Shown piece after piece: positions 8,375 through 16,797 of a stretch of DNA of 64,000 bases (positions are counted from its first letter, which is position 1; every line of letters starts with the position of its first letter). The notes beneath the pieces are model-generated. The model did no database searches and was not told the DNA's origin. It saw only the letters and a list, made by a program, of their open reading frames with translations. The stretch is taken from contig JBCCIP010000018.1 of NCBI GenBank assembly GCA_039111475.1, forward strand, positions 44,855-108,854, written 5' to 3'. The translations under genes and the position numbers were made by a program. Source of the stretch: JAUIET01 sp039111475. GTDB lineage: Bacteria > Pseudomonadota > Gammaproteobacteria > Pseudomonadales > JAUIET01.

Positions 8375-9416
8375 CGCTCGCGGAGGCTGACATCACATCA
8401 ATCGCCTGCAAAAATTCCACATCAGTGGTTTGTTCACCACCCATCAAGCCGCTAATCACTTCGCCAATATCTTTTTGTGCGAACAATATCGCGTGCAAGC
8501 CACTCACAAGCGGCATGTAAACCTTGCTGTCGTCAGCCATCTGCTTCACCATCTGCAGGGTATTTAAGCCCTCCGCTACCTGACCAAGCTCCACAAGAGT
8601 TTGCTCTAGTGACTTGCCCAGACCAATTTGGTACCCCAGTTGGTAATTACGACTTAATGGCGACATGCACGTCACAATCAAATCACCCACACCACTGAGA
8701 CCAAGAAATGTCATAGGGTTTGCACCCATTCGAACCGCAAAGCGACTCATTTCGGCCAAACTGCGGGTCAACAACATTCCAACGGTGTTTTGCCCCATAT
8801 TCATCGCCGCGCCAATGCCTGCTACGATCGCGTAAATATTCTTGAGCGCGCCACCCAATTCCACGCCGAACACATCCGGATTGACATAAACCCTGAAGTT
8901 GGGCGATTTAAGAAGACTTTGAACAAGCTGCTGAACTTTTGTATCGGCACTGGCTATGACCGTGCCGGTCATTTGCCCTGCCGCGATCTCTCTAGCCAAG
9001 TTTGGTCCACTCATCACCGCAATTTTAGCCCGCGGTAATTCCTCGGCCAGCACCTGGCTCATTAACTTGTAACTCCCTGCCTCGATGCCCTTGGTCATAC
9101 TCACGACCAGTGTACCTTCAGCAAGCCAATGCTTCATGGTACTGGCGACCTGTCGGCTCGATGAGCTAGGCACCGCCATAAATACAACACCACAGCTGCT
9201 GACCGATTGGCGCAGGTCTGTGCTGGCCTTCAGGTTTTCATTCAAGGGAAATTCCGGCAGATACCGGCTATTAAAATGTTCGCGGTTTATTTCTTCAGCA
9301 TCATCGGGGTTACGCAACCACAAGGTTGTGTCATGGCCATTGCCAGAGAGTATGTTGGCGATAACCGTACCAAAGCTGCCACCGCCCAGAACGGCGACTT
9401 TTGCGTTTCCGCGCAT
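8352..9416 (-). CDS. gpsA: NAD(P)-dependent glycerol-3-phosphate dehydrogenase
   Basis: Makes sn-glycerol 3-phosphate from dihydroxyacetone phosphate for phospholipid synthesis. The N-terminal Rossmann motif is VAVLGGGSFGTVIANIL. Further signatures are SMTKGIEAGS, MSGPNLAREIA, the catalytic-lysine region GGALKNIYAIVAGI, and GLSGVGDLIVTCMSPLSRN. With ATG 9416 the protein is 354 residues, slightly longer than E. coli GpsA because of a serine-rich tail. An ATG at 9446 would add ten residues without family support. It overlaps the downstream alpha/beta hydrolase gene. Confidence 0.96.
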   Translation of the reverse strand: MRGNAKVAVLGGGSFGTVIANILSGNGHDTTLWLRNPDDAEEINREHFNSRYLPEFPLNENLKASTDLRQSVSSCGVVFMAVPSSSSRQVASTMKHWLAEGTLVVSMTKGIEAGSYKLMSQVLAEELPRAKIAVMSGPNLAREIAAGQMTGTVIASADTKVQQLVQSLLKSPNFRVYVNPDVFGVELGGALKNIYAIVAGIGAAMNMGQNTVGMLLTRSLAEMSRFAVRMGANPMTFLGLSGVGDLIVTCMSPLSRNYQLGYQIGLGKSLEQTLVELGQVAEGLNTLQMVKQMADDSKVYMPLVSGLHAILFAQKDIGEVISGLMGGEQTTDVEFLQAIDVMSASASDGSADVQ

Positions 9417-9483
9417 AGGCCCACACTTTTTTATGGCAGGCGGCAAGCCATCGGCGTGCCGCCATAAGCACCTAAGTATACTG

Positions 9484-11415
9484 CTAGTCAGTGAGCTCTA
9501 ACAGCAGGCGGTTCAGACGAGCTACGAACGAAGCTGGATCTTTCAGCTGACTGCCTTCGGCCAGGCGCGCTTGATCTACCAGCACACTTAGCAACTCCTT
9601 AAACCGGTCTTCGTCGGCTTCGGAATCCAGCTTGCCTACCAGCGCATGCTCGGGATTAAGCTCCAGCGTTGGCGTTGTTTCTGGCACCTGCTGTCCAGCC
9701 GCCTCCAGAATGCGCTGCATCTGCGCGCCCATATCGTGCTCCCCAACGACTAAACACGCTGGCGAATCCGTTAGGCGGTTGGTAATTCGTACTTCGTTTA
9801 CCTCATCGCCCAGCGCTTCCTTGGCCCGTTCTACCAGACCACTGTGTTTCTCTGACAGCTCTTCCTGGGCTTTCTTGTCCTCCTCATTGTCCAGCTCTCC
9901 CAGATCCAGCTCCCCTTTAGCAACGTCTTGCAGCTGTTTACCGTCGAAGTCCATCATATGGCCCATAAGCCAGTCATCTACGCGATCGTGCAGCAACAAC
10001 ACCTCAATGCCCTTCTTGCGGAATACTTCCAGATGTGGACTATTCTTTGCGGTCGTCAGATTCTCACCCGCAATATAATAGATTTTCTCTTGACCCTCTT
10101 GCATACGTTCCATGTATTGAGCCAGCGATTGATCCTGTTCTTCGCCTTCACTGTGCGTGGTAGTGAAACGCAGCAAACCGGCAATCTTTTCCTTGTTGTT
10201 GTAGTCCTCGGCAGGTCCTTCTTTCAGAACCTGGCCGAACTCTTTCCAGAACGTGGCGTATTTCTCCGGCTCGTTCTTGCTCATTTTCGCAAGCGTATCG
10301 AGTATCCGCTTGGTCACTGCATTTCGAATACTGTCGATGTTCGGGTCGTTCTGCAGTATCTCTCGCGACACATTCAACGGTAAATCATTGGAGTCAATAA
10401 CACCTTTCACAAACCGCAGGTACAAGGGTAGAAACTGCTCGGCGTCATCCAAAATAAACGTGCGTTGCACGTACAGCTTCAGACCGCGGGCCGCGTCGCG
10501 CTGCCACATATCAAATGGTGCGCGACCTGGCAAATACAGCAAGCTGGTGTATTCAAGTTTGCCTTCAACCCTATTGTGACTCCACGCCAGAGGGTCTTCA
10601 AAATCGTGTGAGATATGCTTGTAGAATTCTTTGTATTCGTCGTCGCTCACGTCCTGGCGCGAGCGAGTCCATAGCGCAGTTGCCGCATTGATGGCCTCAT
10701 ACTCTGGCGCCTTGTCAGCGTCATCCTTGGTATCAGCATCATCTTCTTCCGCGCTTGGCACAGCCTGCTTTTCCATCATTACTGGAATGGAAATATGGTC
10801 AGAGTACTTCTTGATAATGCTGCGCAAACGATAGGCGTTGGCGAACTCGGTTTCGTCCGCTTTAAGATGCAGGGTAATCGTAGTACCACGACTGTCTTTT
10901 TCCGCGTCAGCAACGGTGAAATCCGCTTCCCCAGCAGACTCCCAGATTGTGGCTTCATTGGCCGCACTTCCGGCTCGGCGTGTAACAACAGAAACTTTCT
11001 CGGCAACAATAAACGCCGAATAAAAACCGACACCAAACTGGCCGATTAGCTGCGAGTCTTTCTGCTGATCACCGGTCAGGCTTTCAAGAAATTGCGCGGT
11101 GCCAGACTTGGCGATGGTGCCAAGATTGGTAACGACTTCATCGCGCGACATGCCTACGCCATTGTCAGCAATAGTGATGGTTTTTGCGTCTTCGTCGAAA
11201 TCGATCTGGATTTTGAGATCACTGTCATCGCCGTACAAAGCGCTGTCAGACAGTGCTTCAAAGCGGAGTTTGTCGACGGCGTCTGATGAATTCGAAATCA
11301 ATTCACGAAGAAATATTTCCTTGTTGCTGTACAAGGAATGGATCATCAGCTGAAGTAGTTGCTTGGCTTCAGTTTGGAAGCCCATTGTTTGTTTGGCGGC
11401 CGTCTCTGCGGTCAT
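9484..11415 (-). CDS. htpG: Hsp90-family chaperone HtpG
   Basis: A 643-residue cytosolic Hsp90 homologue. The GHKL ATPase domain shows ELISNSSDAVDKLRFEAL, DNGVGMSRDEV and GQFGVGFYSAF. The middle domain and a C-terminal dimerisation domain follow, with the acidic, charged linker (EEDDADTKDDADK) near residue 225. Length matches bacterial HtpG (about 620-650). A strong ribosome-binding site, AAGGAGAT at 11423-11430, precedes the ATG. A sigma-32 promoter lies just upstream, so heat-shock control is likely. gpsA follows after about 67 bases. Confidence 0.97.
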   Translation of the reverse strand: MTAETAAKQTMGFQTEAKQLLQLMIHSLYSNKEIFLRELISNSSDAVDKLRFEALSDSALYGDDSDLKIQIDFDEDAKTITIADNGVGMSRDEVVTNLGTIAKSGTAQFLESLTGDQQKDSQLIGQFGVGFYSAFIVAEKVSVVTRRAGSAANEATIWESAGEADFTVADAEKDSRGTTITLHLKADETEFANAYRLRSIIKKYSDHISIPVMMEKQAVPSAEEDDADTKDDADKAPEYEAINAATALWTRSRQDVSDDEYKEFYKHISHDFEDPLAWSHNRVEGKLEYTSLLYLPGRAPFDMWQRDAARGLKLYVQRTFILDDAEQFLPLYLRFVKGVIDSNDLPLNVSREILQNDPNIDSIRNAVTKRILDTLAKMSKNEPEKYATFWKEFGQVLKEGPAEDYNNKEKIAGLLRFTTTHSEGEEQDQSLAQYMERMQEGQEKIYYIAGENLTTAKNSPHLEVFRKKGIEVLLLHDRVDDWLMGHMMDFDGKQLQDVAKGELDLGELDNEEDKKAQEELSEKHSGLVERAKEALGDEVNEVRITNRLTDSPACLVVGEHDMGAQMQRILEAAGQQVPETTPTLELNPEHALVGKLDSEADEDRFKELLSVLVDQARLAEGSQLKDPASFVARLNRLLLELTD

Positions 11416-11422
11416 GGATTGG

Positions 11423-11430
11423 ATCTCCTT
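11423..11430 (-). promoter_or_regulatory. Strong ribosome-binding site of htpG
   Basis: On the minus strand AAGGAGAT lies 7 bases before the htpG ATG (11415). It fixes the start and is one of the best Shine-Dalgarno matches in the window. Confidence 0.8.
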
Positions 11431-11458
11431 GGTGGGGATTGCTTGAAACTTTGCTCTT

Positions 11459-11486
11459 ATATTGGGGCGCTTTGAGTGCTTTCAAG
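11459..11486 (-). promoter_or_regulatory. Sigma-32 heat-shock promoter of htpG
   Basis: On the minus strand CTTGAAA (11486-11480) is followed after exactly 12 bases by CCCCAATAT (11467-11459). Known RpoH promoters have CTTGAAA, an 11-16 base spacer and CCCCATnT, so the match is close in both boxes. The initiation point would fall near 11450, giving a leader of about 35 bases that contains the ribosome-binding site. Confidence 0.8.
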
Positions 11487-11685
11487 GGTTTTTAGATCAA
11501 ATTATTCCGCGTCTATGTGTATTGATGTTTCAGTGTTTTGATTGCCGCAGATATTTACGTCGGCGGTTTCAGTTAAGCGACGAATAAAAATTGACGGCTT
11601 TTGGCTGACTTTTGAAAAACACGGAATCCAAAGACTGGTACTGAGGAGCTTAATCAAGTGTTGGTTGGCGGCACTGTGTGAGAGA

Positions 11686-11733
11686 GGGACCTCAAACACA
11701 AGCCTCCATGGATGGGTTCACGGCGTGTCCCGC
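11686..11733. repeat. Dispersed palindromic intergenic element, copy 1
   Basis: GGGAC at 11686-11690 and GTCCC at 11727-11731 bracket an element containing CCATGGATGG, itself a small palindrome. The 33 bases 11701-11733 match 34711-34743 at 26 of 33 positions with no gap. The two copies lie 23 kb apart, both in intergenic DNA at gene 3' ends, which fits a REP-like repeat family. Confidence 0.6.
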
Positions 11734-11800
11734 TGACCAATTCTTGATTTGGCGCCGGTCTCATTCAGAACTCGGAAGTTGGAAAAACGTAACAGGTAAT

Positions 11801-11828
11801 AGCACTCGCCGTAAGACGAACGAGTGCT
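11801..11828 (-). terminator. Hairpin downstream of sucD
   Basis: AGCACTCG (11801-11808) and CGAGTGCT (11821-11828) form a perfect 8-bp stem with a 12-base loop, 33 bases after the sucD stop. On the minus strand the following bases include GTTTTT about 20 bases later, so it may be the terminator of the sdh-suc operon or an RNA-stabilising hairpin. Confidence 0.5.
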
Positions 11829-11860
11829 CTGATGGATACCTCCGCTTGAGAGGTTAGGAA

Positions 11861-12736
11861 TCAAGCCCAACCAGTGATCTCACCCAAAGCCTTGCCAATA
11901 TCCGCCAAACTACGAACCGTCTTCACACCAGCGTCTTCAAGCGCTGCGAATTTTTCATCCGCAGTGCCTTTGCCACCAGCAATAATCGCACCGGCATGGC
12001 CCATGCGCTTACCAGCCGGTGCGGTGACACCCGCAATATAGCTCACAACGGGCTTGCTAACATTGTCTTTGATAAACGCAGCCGCTTCTTCTTCGGCTGT
12101 TCCACCGATTTCGCCGATCATCACAATCGCTTCGGTCTTAGGGTCTTGCTCAAACCGTCCAAGAATGTCGATAAAGTTGGAGCCAGGAATAGGGTCACCA
12201 CCAATACCTACACAAGTTGATTGACCGAAACCTGGATCTGTTGTCTGCTTTACCGCCTCATAAGTTAAGGTACCAGATCGCGACACTATACCGACCTTGC
12301 CGGGCAGGTGAATCTCGCCAGGCATAATGCCTATCTTGCATTCGCCAGGTGTAATTACACCTGGGCAGTTGGGGCCGATCAAGGTTACGCCTTTGCGGTC
12401 ACATACGATTTTTGCTTCCAGCATATCCAGCGTAGGAATGCCTTCAGTAATGCACACGACCAATTCCAGTCCGGCGTTTGCCGCTTCCAATATAGAGTCT
12501 TTGCAAAATGGTGCCGGCACGTAGATAACAGAGGCCTGCGCACCGGTTTGCTCAACGGCTTCGGCAACAGTATCAAATACCGGCAAATCCAGGTGCTTTT
12601 GACCGCCCTTGCCCGGCGTCACACCACCCACCATTTTTGTGCCATACGCAATCGCTTGCTCAGTATGAGAAGTGCCCTGCGAACCGGTCAGGCCCTGACA
12701 GATAACCTTAGTGTTTTTATCGATCAGAATGCTCAT
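11861..12736 (-). CDS. sucD: Succinate-CoA ligase, alpha subunit
   Basis: A 291-residue subunit that binds CoA and carries the phosphohistidine of succinyl-CoA synthetase. The N-terminal CoA/Rossmann region shows VICQGLTGSQGTSHTEQAI, and the active-site histidine is in KRMGHAGAIIAGG. GIGGDPIPGSNFID and IGEIGGTAEEEAA are also conserved. Its ATG overlaps the TAA of sucC (TAATG), a coupling that helps make equal amounts of the two subunits. It is the last gene of the TCA block on this strand. Confidence 0.97.
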   Translation of the reverse strand: MSILIDKNTKVICQGLTGSQGTSHTEQAIAYGTKMVGGVTPGKGGQKHLDLPVFDTVAEAVEQTGAQASVIYVPAPFCKDSILEAANAGLELVVCITEGIPTLDMLEAKIVCDRKGVTLIGPNCPGVITPGECKIGIMPGEIHLPGKVGIVSRSGTLTYEAVKQTTDPGFGQSTCVGIGGDPIPGSNFIDILGRFEQDPKTEAIVMIGEIGGTAEEEAAAFIKDNVSKPVVSYIAGVTAPAGKRMGHAGAIIAGGKGTADEKFAALEDAGVKTVRSLADIGKALGEITGWA

Positions 12737-13902
12737 TATTTGCCTCCCGCGGCTTTCACAGCCTGTTCCGCCGCATCGGTCAATGATGAAGCAGCAATAA
12801 TGTTAAGACCGCTGTCGGCCAGTTTCTTGGAGCCCAGTTTGGCGTTGTTGCCTTCGAGTCGAACCACGACAGGAACACTTACGCCGACTTCTTCAACAGC
12901 GCCGATGATGCCTTCAGCAATCAAGTCGCAGCGCACGATGCCGCCGAAAATATTGACCAGAACCGCCGACACATTGTCATCTGACAAAATGATTTTGAAC
13001 GCCTCGGAAACACGCTCTTTGGTCGCACCACCTCCCACGTCCAGAAAGTTTGCTGGTTGGCCACCATGATGCTTGACGATATCCATAGTACCCATGGCAA
13101 GGCCAGCACCGTTCACCATGCAGCCGATGTTGCCGTCCAGCGCCACATAATTTAACTCCCACTGTGCCGCATGCACTTCACGCTCGTCTTCTTGCGAGCT
13201 GTCATGCATCTCACGTAATTTCGGCTGACGATACAACGCGTTGCTGTCAATATTAAGCTTGGCATCCAGGCAATGCAGATCGCCTTCTTTAGTGATCACC
13301 AGGGGATTGATTTCCAAAAGCGCCAAATCGTTTTCTACGAACAGCTTGGCAAGACCTTGAAAAATCTGGGTGAATTGCTTGATCTGTACACCCTTCAAGC
13401 CTAAACGAAACGCGAGATCACGACCCTGGTAAGGCATCGCGCCAACCAACGGATCAATTTCAGTTTTGAGTATTTTTTCGGGCGTCTCATGCGCCACTTT
13501 TTCAATTTCAACGCCGCCTTCAGTAGACGCCATGAAGACAATGCGTTGAGTCGATCGGTCTATGACAGCACCAAGATACAATTCCTGGTCTATGTCTGTG
13601 CAGGCTTCGACCAATATTTTGCTGACAGGCTGGCCATTTGCATCAGTCTGGTAAGTGACGAGATTCTTGCCAAGCCATTTGTGTGCAAAGTCTTCCACTT
13701 CCTGCTTGGTTTTGGCCAGCATAACGCCACCTGCCTTACCACGGCCACCCGCATGAACCTGGGCTTTAACAACCCAGATATCGCCGCCTAATTTACCGGT
13801 TGCTTCAACCGCTTCCTTTGCGCTGTCAACTGCATAGCCTTCTGAGACAGGCAGTCCGTATTCCGCAAACAATTGTTTGCCTTGGTATTCATGAAGATTC
13901 AT
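12736..13902 (-). CDS. sucC: Succinate-CoA ligase (ADP-forming), beta subunit
   Basis: A 388-residue ATP-grasp subunit of succinyl-CoA synthetase, the substrate-level phosphorylation step of the TCA cycle. Visible are MNLHEYQGKQLFAEYGLPV, KAQVHAGGRGKAGGV in the ATP-grasp domain, ALLEINPLVI, LDAKLNID, and the C-terminal NGAGLAMGTMDIVKHHGG with FLDVGGGA. Length equals the E. coli protein (388). A 153-base gap containing a perfect hairpin separates it from lpdA. Confidence 0.97.
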   Translation of the reverse strand: MNLHEYQGKQLFAEYGLPVSEGYAVDSAKEAVEATGKLGGDIWVVKAQVHAGGRGKAGGVMLAKTKQEVEDFAHKWLGKNLVTYQTDANGQPVSKILVEACTDIDQELYLGAVIDRSTQRIVFMASTEGGVEIEKVAHETPEKILKTEIDPLVGAMPYQGRDLAFRLGLKGVQIKQFTQIFQGLAKLFVENDLALLEINPLVITKEGDLHCLDAKLNIDSNALYRQPKLREMHDSSQEDEREVHAAQWELNYVALDGNIGCMVNGAGLAMGTMDIVKHHGGQPANFLDVGGGATKERVSEAFKIILSDDNVSAVLVNIFGGIVRCDLIAEGIIGAVEEVGVSVPVVVRLEGNNAKLGSKKLADSGLNIIAASSLTDAAEQAVKAAGGK

Positions 13903-14013
13903 TGCAACACCTTTGTTGGTTTTGAGTTTGGAACACTGTTGTTCCCGTGAGGACGTTCAGGCACAGTCGCACCAGCGGCGCGTATTGTCCCGTAAACGGC
14001 GTGGTTTATCAAT

Positions 14014-14032
14014 GTGAGAGCAACCCTCTCAC
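14014..14032 (-). other. Intercistronic hairpin between lpdA and sucC
   Basis: GTGAGAG (14014-14020) and CTCTCAC (14026-14032) form a perfect 7-bp stem with a 5-base loop, 23 bases after the lpdA stop. No T-run follows on the minus strand, so it is more likely an mRNA processing or stabilising structure than a full terminator. Confidence 0.5.
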
Positions 14033-14055
14033 GTAATATCTGGGTAACTACGGCC

Positions 14056-15510
14056 CTACTTCTTTTTTCTGGGCCGTTTGTTTTGAATATGTATGGCATG
14101 TCCATTTGCCGCTAATGCTGCTTCATGTACTGCTTCAGATAATGTCGGATGACCGAAAACAGTCAGCGCGATATCTTCTGAGCTGGAACCAAATTCCATG
14201 GCTATGACAATCTGTTGAACTAAATCAGCTGCACTTGGGCCAACGATATGGCAGCCAAGTATGCGATCCGTATTGCTGTCAGCGATCATCTTGACCATCC
14301 CATCGCTGTCGTTCGCTGCTAGCGCTCTGCCACTGGCAACAAATGGAAACACGCCTACTTTTACGTCCTCACCCGCTGCTTTGAGCTGCTGCTCGGTCTT
14401 GCCCACGCTGGCCACTTCGGGGTGGGTATAGATCACATTGGGAATACAATCGTAGTTCAGCGCCGTTTTCTTACCAGCTATTCGCTCGGCCACCATCACG
14501 CCCTCTTCAGACGCCTTGTGTGCAAGCATAGGTCCGCGCACAACGTCGCCGATAGCATACACGCCTGGCGCTTCAGTTGCGCAGTAATCATCAACGAAGA
14601 TGAAACCGCGTTCATCCATGTTTACGCCGCAATCGGCAGACAACAAATTCTCGCTATTGGGCTTACGCCCTACAGCAACAATTAGCTTGTCGAAGGTTTC
14701 GGTTGAGCTCTCGTCACCACTTGTGAAACTGACCTTGACGGATTTCTTTTTAGTGCCGGTTACCTCACTGCCGGTCACACGGCAACCCAGTCGTATGTCC
14801 AAACCTTGCTTGGTCAGAATTTTCTTGGTTTCCTTGGCAATTTGCTCGTCCATTGCCGGCAAAAAATCGTCCAGCGCTTCCAACACAACGACTTCTGCGC
14901 CTAGGCGAGACCAGACACTGCCCAATTCCAACCCAATAACGCCAGCACCAATCACGCCAAGACGCTTTGGCACGGCCTCAAATTCCAGTGCGCCAGTAGA
15001 ATCCACTATGGTTTCATCGTCGGTTGGTGCTGGTGGAATATTGATGGCCTGTGAGCCGGCTGCAATAATGATATTGTCGGCATCCAACACCGATTTGGAA
15101 CCGTCCGCAGCAGTTACTTCCACCTTTTTTCCAGCCAGCACTTTGCCGTGGCCTTGCACTGGTGTCACGCCATTGGCTTTGAACAAGCCCGCAATGCCAC
15201 CCGTTAGCTGCTTCACAATTTTATCTTTGCGCGCCAACATCTGCGCGACATCCATAGTCACTTTACCAGTACTAATACCGTGCACATCAAAATGATCTTT
15301 AGCTTCTGCGTATTTATGCGAGCTATCTAACAAAGCCTTGGAGGGAATGCAGCCCACATTGAGACACGTACCGCCCAGCACGGCGTTATCCTTGGCATCA
15401 ACCCACTGCTCAACACAGGCGGTGTTCATTCCCAGCTGTGCGCAGCGAATAGCAGCTACATAACCACCAGGCCCTGAGCCAACAACTACTACATCGTATT
15501 TATCTGACAT
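14056..15510 (-). CDS. lpdA: Dihydrolipoyl dehydrogenase (E3)
   Basis: A 484-residue flavoprotein that reoxidises dihydrolipoamide of the 2-oxoglutarate dehydrogenase complex. The FAD site is VVVVGSGPGGYVAAI, the redox disulfide is in GGTCLNVGCIPSKALL, the NAD site is LGVIGAGVIGLELGSVW, and the C-terminal catalytic histidine is in GHPTLSEAVHEAAL. The highly basic tail (NKRPRKKK) is a little longer than usual. It lies between sucB and sucC, and only 18 bases separate its start from the sucB stop, so it is the dedicated E3 of this operon. Confidence 0.96.
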   Translation of the reverse strand: MSDKYDVVVVGSGPGGYVAAIRCAQLGMNTACVEQWVDAKDNAVLGGTCLNVGCIPSKALLDSSHKYAEAKDHFDVHGISTGKVTMDVAQMLARKDKIVKQLTGGIAGLFKANGVTPVQGHGKVLAGKKVEVTAADGSKSVLDADNIIIAAGSQAINIPPAPTDDETIVDSTGALEFEAVPKRLGVIGAGVIGLELGSVWSRLGAEVVVLEALDDFLPAMDEQIAKETKKILTKQGLDIRLGCRVTGSEVTGTKKKSVKVSFTSGDESSTETFDKLIVAVGRKPNSENLLSADCGVNMDERGFIFVDDYCATEAPGVYAIGDVVRGPMLAHKASEEGVMVAERIAGKKTALNYDCIPNVIYTHPEVASVGKTEQQLKAAGEDVKVGVFPFVASGRALAANDSDGMVKMIADSNTDRILGCHIVGPSAADLVQQIVIAMEFGSSSEDIALTVFGHPTLSEAVHEAALAANGHAIHIQNKRPRKKK

Positions 15511-15528
15511 ATTCTTTGCTCACCCGTG

Positions 15529-16740
15529 CTATAGCTCTAACAATATTCGTGCTGGATCTTCCAGCATGCCTTTTATCGCCACCAGAAACTGCACTGCTTC
15601 TTTGCCATCAATCAAGCGATGATCATATGACAAGGCCAGGTACATCATTGGCAGAATCACTACCTCGCCATTGACTGCCATGGCCCGGTCTTGAATATTG
15701 TGCATGCCAAGAATACCCGTCTGCGGCGGATTTAAAATTGGCGTAGACAACATGGAACCAAACACTCCGCCATTGGATATTGTAAAAGTACCTCCGGTCA
15801 TTTCGTCGATGCTTAGCTTAGCCTCAGACGCTTTAGTGCCGTAATCAATAATCTTCTTTTCGATTCCAGCCAAGCTCATGCTGTCGGCATCACGCAGTAC
15901 TGGAACAACTAAACCACGCGGCGAGGAGACGGCTACGCCAATGTCGTAATAGCCATGGTAGACAATGTCGTTGCCATCAATAGATGCGTTAACGGCGGGG
16001 AATCGTTTCAGGGCTTCAGTAGCCGCTCTTACAAAAAATGACATAAACCCTAGTTTGGTATTGTGGGTTTTCAGGAATTGATCCTTGAACTTGCTGCGCA
16101 AGTCCATCACCGGCTTCATGTTCACCTCGTTAAAAGTGGTGAGCATCGCCGTTTCCTGGCTGGCCTGCAGTAATCGCTCAGCGACTTTCGCTCTCAGCCG
16201 CGTCATCGGTACGCGTTTTTCAACGCGCTCTCCAGGTGCTACCAATTCAGCCTCGGCCACCGCCGGGCTAGCTGGTGCACTGGCACTTTGCTTTGACGCT
16301 TGAGCCGCATCAGCCGCTTTGATCACGTCTTCTTTAGTCACACGCCCACCTTTACCGGTACCAAGAATACTCGCGGGGTCCAATCCTTCTTCTTCAGCCA
16401 GTTTTCTGGCAGCGGGACTTAGAATTTTCTCCTCAGCATCGCCGGAGCTTTCGCTTTGATCAGGCATGTCATTTGCTGCAGGTTTTTCCTCAGCCGGTGC
16501 AGCGCCTTCTTCAAAGTGCGCAATCACTTCATTGGACAATACGATATCGCCCTCTTGCTTTAGAATCTCGCTGATGCTGCCATCAGCGGGGGCCACCACT
16601 TCTAGCACGACTTTGTCAGTCTCGATGTCTACGATCAGCTCATCTCGGCTCACCGCCTCACCGGCTTGTTTGTGCCAGGTGGCAATACTACCGTCTGCCA
16701 CTGATTCTGGAAATTGTGGCGCCTTTATATCTATCGCCAT
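15529..16740 (-). CDS. sucB: Dihydrolipoyllysine-residue succinyltransferase (E2 of 2-oxoglutarate dehydrogenase)
   Basis: A 403-residue E2 with a single N-terminal lipoyl domain (lipoyl lysine in IETDKVVLEV, about residue 43), an alanine/glutamate/proline-rich linker, a peripheral-subunit-binding domain (SPAARKLAEEEGLDPASI), and a C-terminal acyltransferase domain with the active-site motif YDHRLIDGKEAV. It passes the succinyl group from the E1-bound intermediate to CoA. It is preceded by sucA and followed by lpdA on the same strand. Confidence 0.97.
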   Translation of the reverse strand: MAIDIKAPQFPESVADGSIATWHKQAGEAVSRDELIVDIETDKVVLEVVAPADGSISEILKQEGDIVLSNEVIAHFEEGAAPAEEKPAANDMPDQSESSGDAEEKILSPAARKLAEEEGLDPASILGTGKGGRVTKEDVIKAADAAQASKQSASAPASPAVAEAELVAPGERVEKRVPMTRLRAKVAERLLQASQETAMLTTFNEVNMKPVMDLRSKFKDQFLKTHNTKLGFMSFFVRAATEALKRFPAVNASIDGNDIVYHGYYDIGVAVSSPRGLVVPVLRDADSMSLAGIEKKIIDYGTKASEAKLSIDEMTGGTFTISNGGVFGSMLSTPILNPPQTGILGMHNIQDRAMAVNGEVVILPMMYLALSYDHRLIDGKEAVQFLVAIKGMLEDPARILLEL

Positions 16741-16797
16741 TATTGTGCTCTCCGTTTTGTTCCGCGTTTTCTACTGAGTTTTGCTATTCGATTGGAT

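Larger units (their letters stand above)
11487..11860. other. Intergenic region between htpG and sucD
   Basis: No convincing gene is present. The short open frames here lack ribosome-binding sites and coding character. The region holds one copy of a dispersed palindromic element near 11686-11733 and a hairpin near 11801-11828 that may end the suc operon, both listed separately. The rest (about 11500-11680) shows nothing I can interpret. Confidence 0.6.

Noticed and set aside
11502..11699. A 65-codon open frame between htpG and sucD
   Set aside because: No ribosome-binding site, no recognisable motif, and it overlaps the palindromic repeat. Treated as non-coding.
13899..14105. A 68-codon minus-strand frame spanning the lpdA-sucC gap
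   Set aside because: It runs into lpdA in another frame and has no start signal or family match. The gap is better explained by an RNA hairpin.
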